Source: Paramecium sonneborni
Lineage: Eukaryota; Ciliophora; Oligohymenophorea; Peniculida; Parameciidae
Length of the DNA stretch: 64,000 bases
Assembly: GCA_905182985.1 (NCBI GenBank)
Contig: CAJJDN010000001.1
Location: forward strand, 183,082 to 247,081
Direction of reading: 5' to 3'
The notes under the pieces were generated by a model. The model was not told where the DNA came from. It ran no database searches and saw only the letters and a program-made list of their open reading frames with translations. This document shows positions 22,050-31,087 of this stretch, one piece after another. The position numbers and the translations under genes are program-made. Each line of letters opens with the position of its first letter. The first letter of the stretch is position 1.

Positions 22050-23920
22050 ATGGTAAAAAAAATTTAGGATTCTTTTAATCACGCTTAAAAACTTTACGAG
22101 TATTAGGAGAAGAAAATAAGAAGAGATAAGCCAGCTTCTGATACATAATTGATGCAAAAATTACTTCATTCAGGAACTATTGCAGATAAAATATCAGCCT
22201 TGTCAATTTCAATAAAAGAAAACCCAGATCATGCTTTAAGTTCCTTAAATAAATTATTAGAAATAGTACAATGATTAATATTTATGTTTAGGCAGCGTTA
22301 CCTTCAAGAGAGAAAAGCTTAAAAGCTTTATTTTAACTTAAGGATTTGTTTGTGCATTTAATTTTAAAGAGAGGTGTTCCATGCAATTTTGAAGAATCAA
22401 ATTTAAATGATGATTTATAGAAATATTATTGGCATGGAATTAATGAGGCTTTATTGAAAACCTGTGAAGTTCTAATAAAGGCTTCTTAAGATGTTTTACC
22501 ATATGTTCGAAGACAAGTTATTTTAATGATGCTTGAATTACATTGTGCTCATCCTATATATACAAAAGAACTAATTAAAGAACTTATTAATAAATTTGGT
22601 GACAAAGAGAAAACAATAATCACATTACTTACTAAAAAGTTATCTGGAGAATTATCTGTAACAATTCTAATTTATTAAAGAAAAAACCTGCATTAACATA
22701 TCCTTTTTTAAAAGAGGCTTATGGCTTTATGTATCGACCCAATTTACCCTAAGAAGCTTAGTATTATTGTCTTAATTTTATTAACACAATCAATTTATAA
22801 ACCTAAGAAACCAGTACAGTAGCATATATGCTGAAAATTTTCTTCATCTTTTTCAAAAAAATTATGAAAGTGCCTTAAGCTGATCAAAAATGTTCTAAAT
22901 TGTTTAGTCAAATTTTAAAAGGAATCAACAAGACCCTTCCATATGGGCAGTCATTTCTAGATTAATTAAAAGAATTATACAAAGAAAATGAAAAATTGAT
23001 ATATAAATTAATTGCAACAGCGGAAAACTTTAAAATAAAGATATAGACACTTTATTTTGTTTATTAAATTTCAGACCTAAATGCTCATTATTATAGAAGT
23101 CTTTATGAGATAGTATTATTTTAAAAAATATTTTAAGTTATTGTCTTAAGAAATCCAAAGTACAAGTTTAGGGGAATTATTTTTTGATTTGTTATTTTTA
23201 TCAATTAAGCAAGATAATGAAATTGTAAGATAAAAAGCAATCATTAAAAGATTATTATAAATTTCGATGCATTCTAATCTGGCTTTTACGATCACAACAT
23301 TGATTTGTGTTTAAAAATTATGCATTGAAATACCTTAATTATTAGAAGAGACTAAAGAATGTTAAGAGTATTAGTATTATAAAAGAGATCCATTATTTTC
23401 AGGAGCTTCATCCTTTGTGAATGAAATAAAAGCATTTACTTAACATTATCATAATAAAGTTCAATAGATTGCCAAATAAATTCTAGATAAAGATCAAAAT
23501 ATATCATAAAAGGTTAATCCTCTTTTAGAATATTCCTAAAGTGCTTTTTTGGCAAAATTTGTAGAGGCCAAAAATAGAGTTACAAATAGAATATCTAATT
23601 TATCAGGATCTGTAATTAATGAAGAATAATTTAAATTAAGATATGAAAAATAAAGATAATTAGATAATCAACTTAAATTGCAAGTAAAACCTTAAAGAAA
23701 AAGTAGTATTACAAGCGAAGATGCTTTTGCAGATGAGCTCTTCGAAAAAGAATTATAAAAAGGAAATTTTTCAGATGAAGATGAAATAGATTTGAGTATG
23801 GATGAAGATGAAGATGAATTAGATTTATTTGAAGATGAAACATAAAATGAAAATTAATCTAAAAAAATTCCAAAAATTATGAGAAAGATATACAAAAGAC
23901 ATAGATTGTTAAAAAAATGA
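22050..23920 (+). CDS. NOC1: ribosome biogenesis factor NOC1/Mak21 (CEBPZ, CBF domain), 598 aa
   Basis: NOC1 acts in the nucleolus in early assembly and export of the 60S pre-ribosome, with NOC2. Introns of 26 (TAG), 23 (AAG) and 25 nt (AAG) leave exactly 599 codons. Family landmarks: GTIADKISALSISIKENP, then LKDLFVHLILKRGV, VRRQVILMML, QEAQYYCLNFIN, the CBF-domain stretch ending with LFFDLLFLSIKQD, and the signature YKRDPLFSGA. The C-terminus is acidic (DEDE runs) then basic, typical of nucleolar factors. It is shorter than yeast or human homologs, with most N- and C-terminal extension missing. Confidence 0.92.
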
Positions 23921-24111
23921 TTGATTTATTGTTATTTAGAAAATGTTAATTAAATTATAAAGGAGATATTAATCTTAAAAATTTCTATAAATAATAAGTT
24001 AAGTTTTTAAACTATTACTTAATTAAGAGAAATCTATTAATTATTGTAAAGAGAGCAATAATAATATTAATAATATTAATAAAATTAATAAAATACTTAA
24101 TATTGAATAAA

Positions 24112-25637
24112 TCATAATCTTTTAAATGGCATAAAGGTATCTAAATGTCTTTTAGTTGTTCTTGGACTGAAGAGATGTCTATGATAGTTGATTTGTGTTG
24201 TTATTAATTAATTCTTAGAATTATTGATATGATCTAAATTATGAGTAGTTTATTTTTCAACACTTTGATTTTTTGAGAGTGAAGTGTGTTGTCTAAATTT
24301 CTTAGATTTAGAATGAGTCACTTCAAAAAAAGGAACAAATGGTTCAGAAATAAGTTTTTTATGTTTTGGTGAAAGAACTCTATATTAAATTGATTATACC
24401 TCTTTGTGGCAAAAGCATAACTTAGAAAAGATTCGTAATCTTTATCTCCTTTGTATCTTTCTTCAATTGATTATGGAGATAGATTTTATTTTTTTCTCTC
24501 ATTTGGAGATATTCGATCACTTAATAATCTCTTTAATCTTAATTGATGAAACTCTTTTTCTGCTTAATGATTTTAATTATTTTAATCGAATTGTTTGACG
24601 ATTTGAACTGGTATTAAATATAATTCACATTAACAAGATTTTGAAATTGCTCTATATTAGCGTAGTTATTAATTTCCAATATCTTAATGTCCAAATACAC
24701 ATCCAACTTATAATAGGGAAATTGAAATTTATTTTGTTTTATTTACTGCTTTAACTAATTCAACTTCCCCTGATTTAATAAAATAAATATATTCTGGTAC
24801 TGTATTCTCATAATATATCACTGAAAATATAGAAAACTTTTAGACAATAATGTGTTCAATCATTCCTTTTAATTTACTATCAGATAATGTTCTAAATAAG
24901 GAATAATTTCTCAATAATTAAATCTTTTCATTTCTTACTTACGAATGATATTATTATAAAATATTCTAAAAGTCATTATTTGTTAGTGTTAATAATAAAC
25001 AATCAGTAACACATAAAACTGTTGCTGTTCTTCTTACATGACCTATCAATGCAATTTCTCCAAATTAATCCCCTTAATGACACATATTAACAATCTTTAA
25101 GCTTGGAAATCTCTTGTAAATTAATAAATCTAATGCTTTATCAACTTAAAAGCTATTTGGTTTATGATTATATTCATCAATAATTGCATCCTAATCAAAT
25201 TATTTTAAATTTTTCATTCCTAAAAAGTTTGAATATGCTTATTATATAATAATATCTCTTAATGAGTCATTTGAAGATTTTGGACTTCCTCCAATATCAC
25301 CAGAATGATATTCATCTAAAATCTATTTATGACTTATCATCCTATTTTTCGGACATAAAATTGCAACTTTTCCTTACATTATAATATAAAACAACTCAAC
25401 ATTATTAGATCCTATTTGATAATTATAATATAACTTACCATAATGAAATAAAACTTCTTCTTATTTTGTTTCAATTAAATTTAACTTCTTCAACATTTGA
25501 TAATATAACAAACTATCAAATATTTCTCTTTTCTCTTTAAAAAATTTAAGATCTGCTACAATTTTACTAATCTATTCTACACATTCCTTCTTTTTTGATT
25601 TCTAACAAAATACTTATTTTAAATTATCATATAACAT
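24112..25637 (-). CDS. protein with two cyclic-nucleotide-binding domains (492 aa)
   Basis: Introns of 27 nt (restoring HYGSNNVELFYIIMQGKV) and 20 nt, both TAG, leave 493 codons. The first cNMP-binding domain spans about residues 45-210, with the phosphate-binding cassette region GDQFGEIALIGHVRRTATV (FGE...RTA). The second (about residues 235-330) has YIYFIKSGEVELV but no full FGE...R cassette and may not bind nucleotide. The C-terminal third is basic and Ser/Thr-rich. There is no channel or kinase domain. It could be a regulatory subunit-like sensor of cAMP/cGMP; function is inferred. It converges on NOC1 with a 190-bp gap of AAT-rich simple sequence. Confidence 0.85.
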
Positions 25638-26121
25638 TATTAATTATTATTTTTTATTATTTGTTCATATCTATATTTTGCTAAAAAAATGATAACTAAA
25701 TTTATTTATACTAAAATTAACATAAAATGCTTGTCTCAATTTAATATAACTTTTTCATATTCATAAAGTTAAAGTAGAACAAAGGAACTATTTAAAAATA
25801 ATTAATATTGTTTTTCATCTTAAGAAATGTGATGTTTATTATATATTCATTATATAATTACAGGATTAATCCGACATATTTGTAGTAAATCCAAACATAT
25901 TTCGGATTAAATTTAATTTCTTTTTTTTATAATTAAGAATTAAGAAATCAACAAAATTAAAACTGAATACTAATATAATTTTGAATGCTTGATGATTATA
26001 ATTATTGAAGATTAATATTTTTATTATCTATCCAATTATGTTGTTAGTTTTAAATAATGAATAACTGAATTTAATAGAAATAAATTTAGAGATGAATAAT
26101 TATTAATTTTAAACATTTCAT
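25638..26121. other. 484-bp intergenic, nothing recognised
   Basis: AT-rich, with no protein-like frame on either strand. It lies between the starts of the cNMP-binding gene and the 3' end of the decayed ubiquitin-like gene. Confidence 0.4.
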
Positions 26122-26729
26122 TCATAATTATGTATAATTCTATGTGAATCCTAATTACTATAATGATATAGTTTCACTTTATTTTATCTTGGTTCTATTT
26201 CCTAATTGATATAGTTGTCCTAAATTATATTCAGCTTTCATGCTTGGAGTACATATTTATTCTTTGATTTCATTTGTAAATATTTTTAATTGAATTTCTG
26301 GGTCAATGGATATTTTTAAATAGATTTTTTTTTATTAAAGGTTTGAATAAACAAGATTTACATTAATCGTCTTGTATTAAAGTTATTTTTAAGGTAATTT
26401 TATTTATTTTAATTGTAACTTTATAAAAAGTGTAGAATTTTCTGTGAATCCTAAATGAATTAAATCACTTGTATCATTTTATTTTAATTATTTCATTTAT
26501 TTTCCATTCTCCATTTGATATTCTAAATTCTCTTCATAATTATCTTTATTAATATTAATTAATACACTCCTTCTATGAATTCATCAAATTATATTTCAGG
26601 ATATATTGAAATTTAAAAATATTTATAAGATGGTTTATTATTTTCTAAAACCATCACATTAATTATATAAAAAAGGTTACTATTTGTTTAACGTTAAGTT
26701 TGAACTTGTTATGTAAATTAATTATTCAT
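26122..26729 (-). pseudogene. two fused ubiquitin-like units, decayed
   Basis: From ATG 26729 the frame gives a unit like the 17479-17805 protein: INVMVLENNKPS, then ISIYPEIQFDEFIEG. One frame change near residue 70, which no GT-AG intron repairs, is followed by a match to the rest of the unit (NYEENLEYQMENG, then LGFTENSTLFIKLQLK). In the same frame a second unit begins without a stop (INVNLVYSNLQQ, then ISIDPEIQ, then EIKEQI, then LGFTQN) and ends at TGA 26122. Neither unit keeps Gly-Gly. It resembles a polyubiquitin-like head-to-tail fusion that has lost function. The gene diverges from the ankyrin gene (97 bp between starts), the same arrangement as at 30181/30286. Confidence 0.6.
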
Positions 26730-27245
26730 AAATATATTATATAATTAACAGAGATTTTATATTATCATCATTATTTTATAAATAATAAATAAAGAATTTA
26801 TATAATAAATAATATAATAATAATAAATGTTCGATGATGATTATTATAGAAGATTAATAGTTTAATCATAAAATTAATCAGTTAGAACAATAAATACTGA
26901 TAGGCCATGGTATCCTAAGATGAGATAGAAACCTGCAGTGAGACCTTTGTTTAGTGAAGATTTTAAATTTTTTGTATTGCCTCCTAATAAGATGATTTCA
27001 TTATTAAAAAGGCACAAAATAACAATACCAACAGATGAATAGATAAGAGAATTTCTTAGAAATCATTCTTTAAAAAATATAGTAGATTATGGAGTGAAAT
27101 TAAAAAGCAGTACTGAAATAAAAGTGCATCCTCCTTCAGTGATCATTCAAGCTCCAAGAAAAAGAGCAAAAACAAAACAACAACTAACAATAAATAGAAA
27201 GCCTATGAATATATTGCCTTTTCGAAATGTAACAGAACCCAGTAA
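26161..27245. repeat. exact 1085-bp direct copy, left (assembly overlap)
   Basis: Identical to 27247-28331, separated by the single N at 27246. The left copy keeps the full decayed ubiquitin-like gene but cuts the ankyrin gene; the right copy cuts the ubiquitin-like gene but keeps the ankyrin gene. Merging them would give one locus with both genes. Confidence 0.85.
26827..27245 (+). pseudogene. 5' fragment of the ankyrin gene in the left overlap copy
   Basis: Identical to the first 419 bp of the gene at 27913-29126 and cut by the N. It is most likely an assembly duplicate. Confidence 0.7.
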
Positions 27246-27246
27246 N

Positions 27247-27815
27247 TAATGATATAGTTTCACTTTATTTTATCTTGGTTCTATTTCCTAATTGATATAG
27301 TTGTCCTAAATTATATTCAGCTTTCATGCTTGGAGTACATATTTATTCTTTGATTTCATTTGTAAATATTTTTAATTGAATTTCTGGGTCAATGGATATT
27401 TTTAAATAGATTTTTTTTTATTAAAGGTTTGAATAAACAAGATTTACATTAATCGTCTTGTATTAAAGTTATTTTTAAGGTAATTTTATTTATTTTAATT
27501 GTAACTTTATAAAAAGTGTAGAATTTTCTGTGAATCCTAAATGAATTAAATCACTTGTATCATTTTATTTTAATTATTTCATTTATTTTCCATTCTCCAT
27601 TTGATATTCTAAATTCTCTTCATAATTATCTTTATTAATATTAATTAATACACTCCTTCTATGAATTCATCAAATTATATTTCAGGATATATTGAAATTT
27701 AAAAATATTTATAAGATGGTTTATTATTTTCTAAAACCATCACATTAATTATATAAAAAAGGTTACTATTTGTTTAACGTTAAGTTTGAACTTGTTATGT
27801 AAATTAATTATTCAT
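27247..27815 (-). pseudogene. fragment of the decayed ubiquitin-like gene in the right overlap copy
   Basis: Identical to 26161-26729 and lacking only the 3' end. It is most likely an assembly duplicate, not a further family member. Confidence 0.7.
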
Positions 27816-28331
27816 AAATATATTATATAATTAACAGAGATTTTATATTATCATCATTATTTTATAAATAATAAATAAAGAATTTATATAATAAATAATA
27901 TAATAATAATAAATGTTCGATGATGATTATTATAGAAGATTAATAGTTTAATCATAAAATTAATCAGTTAGAACAATAAATACTGATAGGCCATGGTATC
28001 CTAAGATGAGATAGAAACCTGCAGTGAGACCTTTGTTTAGTGAAGATTTTAAATTTTTTGTATTGCCTCCTAATAAGATGATTTCATTATTAAAAAGGCA
28101 CAAAATAACAATACCAACAGATGAATAGATAAGAGAATTTCTTAGAAATCATTCTTTAAAAAATATAGTAGATTATGGAGTGAAATTAAAAAGCAGTACT
28201 GAAATAAAAGTGCATCCTCCTTCAGTGATCATTCAAGCTCCAAGAAAAAGAGCAAAAACAAAACAACAACTAACAATAAATAGAAAGCCTATGAATATAT
28301 TGCCTTTTCGAAATGTAACAGAACCCAGTAA
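27247..28331. repeat. exact 1085-bp direct copy, right
   Basis: Partner of 26161-27245 directly after the N at 27246; it continues without a break into the complete ankyrin gene. Confidence 0.85.
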
Positions 28332-29126
28332 ATAATCTATTTCTTAATATAAACCTTCATGTCATAAGAATTTTAGAATGTCTAAAAGTGAGTATTGTGA
28401 TAAAGATGTGTATGGAATGTTAAAGAAATTAAACTTTTCACCAATGCAAATGGATGAATCACCAAGACAAACCAAAGAAAATACTAATTTTAACACATTG
28501 CCATCTTAAACATATATAAAGCCGATAATACCAAAAAGCGTATTACCTTATCCTCCACGATCAAAAAAACAGCTTCGATAATTACTGTTAAGAGCTATTA
28601 AAAAGATAAAGAAATTAGGTCTAACAATTAAGTATGTAATGTAAAATAAGATATTTTCAAAAAAACCATATGAAAAACCATTATCCAAATAATTTATTCA
28701 TGCAGCAAAAAAGAATTAAATAGATTAAATTTATAACTTTCTATCTACTAATCCTTATCTTGTTTTTGATTTTGATTTTTATAATATGACTGCATTGCAT
28801 TGGGCTTGTAAAAAAGGTTATGTAGAATTAGTAGAATTGCTTTTATAATATCATTCTGATATTGATGGAGTTGATATCTTATATAGAACACCTTTAATTC
28901 TATCAATCTAAGAAAACCATTTGCAAATTACTCATATTTTATTGATTAATGGTGCATATCCTTGGAGTACTGCTATTACAGATTTGAAGACTGTTTTAGA
29001 ATAGAATGAAAAAGCTAAAAATCTATTGACTAAAGTTAGAAGGGTATTATTTTATTCCCATTATATTTTTAGTTGTAAATCATGGCCAAATGGACTTAAT
29101 AAAAAGAATATCTGAGTTTAATCTGA
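27913..29126 (+). CDS. ankyrin-repeat protein (394 aa)
   Basis: One 29-nt intron (TAG) near the 3' end leaves exactly 395 codons. The first 250 residues are basic and Pro/Ser/Asn-rich without a known domain. Residues about 280-370 hold two to three ankyrin repeats: MTALHWACKKGYVELVELLL, then TPLILSIQENHLQITHILL, which form a protein-binding solenoid. There is no membrane segment. Two decayed, internally deleted copies of this gene lie at 29880-30181 and 30470-30780. Its 5' end is divergent from a ubiquitin-like gene, and this pairing is repeated in the copies. Partner and function are unknown. Confidence 0.85.
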
Positions 29127-29167
29127 ACTTAATTACTTAATTTATTAAAATAAATATTTATTAATAG

Positions 29168-29392
29168 TCACAAATTCTTTCGACGAGAAGCAACTGGAGA
29201 ATAACTTCTAGATAATGCAAACCATTTTTTTCGATTCTCAACTATTTCAAGATGTTTACGAAATTCTTTCATTTGTTCTTTGAAATTATAAAAAGGTCTT
29301 CTATCAATTTAAGCTAATCTCTTTAAGATCAAATGATTGGCTTCAGATATCTCTACTGAATTTGGGTATTTCCACTACTTTAAAGCTTTCAT
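29168..29392 (-). CDS. small basic protein (74 aa)
   Basis: An intronless frame of 75 codons ending in TGA, 41 bp from the convergent ankyrin gene. The product is Lys/Arg/Trp-rich (MKALKQWKYPNSVEI..., PFYNFKEQMKEFRKHL) and probably helical, with no signal peptide or membrane segment. I do not recognise it. Its mixed codon composition with several Trp, Pro and Gln codons looks like real coding sequence. Confidence 0.55.
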
Positions 29393-29514
29393 TTTATAAA
29401 TTTATTTATTATATATAATTTGACTAAATTATCATTAATATAATATATGATGGTTTTATACTATAAAACATATTATTCATAAAAGATTTATTTAATATTA
29501 AATATTCATTATTA

Positions 29515-29850
29515 ATGAATTAGCTGTTGTTAAATGAAGGTTCCTAAAATTAAGTTAGAAGTGATCAACCTCATGCAATGAATGTTAATGTTGTTGTAAA
29601 CTTATAATAAGCAAATTTAAATTTACAATTAACTATTGATCCCGAAATTCCATTTAATACATTCATTAATGGAATCAAAGAATAAATATTTGCTTAAAGA
29701 ATGCAAGCTCAATATGAAGAAACAATAGAATATTAATTAGGAAATGGATCTAATCTATAATAGAGTGAAACCAGAACTTTATAGAATTTAGGATTCACAA
29801 ATAATTGCATACTTTATGTCAGACTAAAGCTTAAAGGAGGATAGTATTGA
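29515..29850 (+). CDS. ubiquitin-like protein ending Gly-Gly-Gln-Tyr (111 aa)
   Basis: An intronless frame of 112 codons. It aligns along its length with the protein at 17479-17805: leader, MNVNVVVNLQQAN, then LQLTIDPEIPFN, the helix FINGIKEQIFAQRMQAQY, and the final strand TLQNLGFTNNCILYVRLKLKGG followed by Gln-Tyr and TGA. The two extra residues after Gly-Gly match the pro-form of ubiquitin-like modifiers, which a protease trims to expose the diglycine. Relative to its paralog nothing is missing. Conjugation, processing and targets are inferred; they are not visible in the sequence. Confidence 0.8.
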
Positions 29851-29879
29851 ATTCCATATAAAAAATTATTATTTTATTT

Positions 29880-30181
29880 GAAAATTTTATTTCTATTAAA
29901 CACATTTGCCCAATATTTAAGGCTAAAAGCATAATAAGGATAGGTATTATCCTTTTAACTTTAATCAATATATTTTTAGACTTTTTATTCTATTCTTATA
30001 AATTCTTTATATCTTTTCTATCAGAATTCTAATGATATGTTTAATTAAGCAATACAATATGAGTAATTTCCAAATAATTTTTCTAAATTAGAAACATATC
30101 AGCCTTAATATCATTTCTATTAGTATTTATTGTTCTAACTAATTAAACTATTAATCTTCAATAATAATCATCATCGAACAT
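29880..30181 (-). pseudogene. decayed ankyrin gene copy 1 (5' end joined to 3' end)
   Basis: The first bases match the start of the gene at 27913 (MFDDDYY), but codon 8 has become TGA. After about 60 bp the copy jumps to sequence matching the last 150 bp of the intact gene (LTKVRR region and the final intron), so roughly 900 bp are missing. It diverges from the short ubiquitin-like gene at 30286, as the intact ankyrin gene does from its own neighbour. Confidence 0.7.
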
Positions 30182-30300
30182 TTATTATTATTTTTAATTA
30201 TTATTATTTATTATATAAAATTCTTTATTTATAATTTATAAAATAATGATAAAATAACATCTCTGTTAATTATATAATATATTTAATGAATATTTAATTT
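30130..30300. repeat. inverted copy of the ankyrin 5' region (partner about 26735-26890)
   Basis: Reading the minus strand here gives nearly the same promoter and 5' coding sequence as the plus strand at about 26735-26890, with small indels in AT runs. Together with the ubiquitin-like genes on the other side this marks an inverted duplication of a divergent gene pair. Confidence 0.7.
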
Positions 30301-30453
30301 GCATAAGAAGATCTATCGGAATAATCTGATGAAACTATAGACTATAAATTAGGAAATGGATTCAATCTATAATTAAATGAAACCAGAACATTATAGTAAT
30401 TAGGATTCACAGATAATTGCAAACTCTATATTAGACTAAAACTAAAAGGATGA
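30286..30453 (+). CDS. short ubiquitin-like protein, internally deleted (55 aa)
   Basis: The frame has 56 codons. It starts MNIQFAQ and continues as the second half of the 29515-29850 protein: DETIDYKLGNG, then TRTLQQLGFTDNCKLYIRLKLKG, ending with a single Gly before TGA. About 55 residues covering the first two strands and most of the helix are missing, so the fold cannot be complete. It is open and could be translated, but is more likely a decayed copy. Confidence 0.5.
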
Positions 30454-30469
30454 AATATTTAAATAAGAT

Positions 30470-30780
30470 CGAAATTTTATATCTATTAAATTCTATTTGT
30501 TTATTATATGCAACTTAAAAAATAATGAGAATAAAATAATACCCTTCTAACTTTAGTCAATAGATTTTTAGCATTTTTATTCTATTTTAAAACAGTCTTC
30601 AAATCTTTAATAGCTGTACTCAAAGAATATTCATTATTAATCAATAAACTATGAATAATTTGTAAATGGTTTTCTTAGATTGATAAAATTAATGTGTTTG
30701 ACTAAAGATATTCAATAATATTTATTCTTTTAATTGATTAATTTTATGATTAAACTAACATCAAAGATTTATTTTTATTA
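30470..30780 (-). pseudogene. decayed ankyrin gene copy 2 (5' end joined to 3' end)
   Basis: The 3' part (30470-30700) matches the last 250 bp of the intact gene, including the LSIQENHLQI repeat, LLINNEY, LKTVL and the terminal intron. Its 5' part (30715-30780) matches codons about 8-25 of the intact gene; the middle is absent and frames do not connect. The deletion is similar to but not identical with that in copy 1. Confidence 0.65.
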
Positions 30781-31087
30781 AAAGATACCATTTAAATATA
30801 CATAACTCACATAGATTTACAATTAAAAAATTATAATTAGAAATTCGCTTATAATCTTTATTGAATGCAATATAAAGAGAAAATGTTAAACATAATATCC
30901 AAAAAATTAATGATTGAAGAATATTTTTACAAATTAATAATAAAATGAAAATAAGTAATTATTTTTATTAATATTAATCATATATTAAATAATGTTTAAC
31001 TAAATTTAGTAATACATATGCATATGTATATATTTGATGAAGAAAATAGGTTAGTAAAAAATGATATGATTATTAGAATATGAATAA
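30781..31087. other. 307-bp AT-rich stretch, possible ubiquitin-like remnant
   Basis: No intact gene. The plus strand near 30805-30870 has a short stretch (DLQLKN...FAYNLY, then a TGA and MQYKE) that faintly recalls the second strand and helix of the ubiquitin-like family. The match is too short to be sure. Confidence 0.25.
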
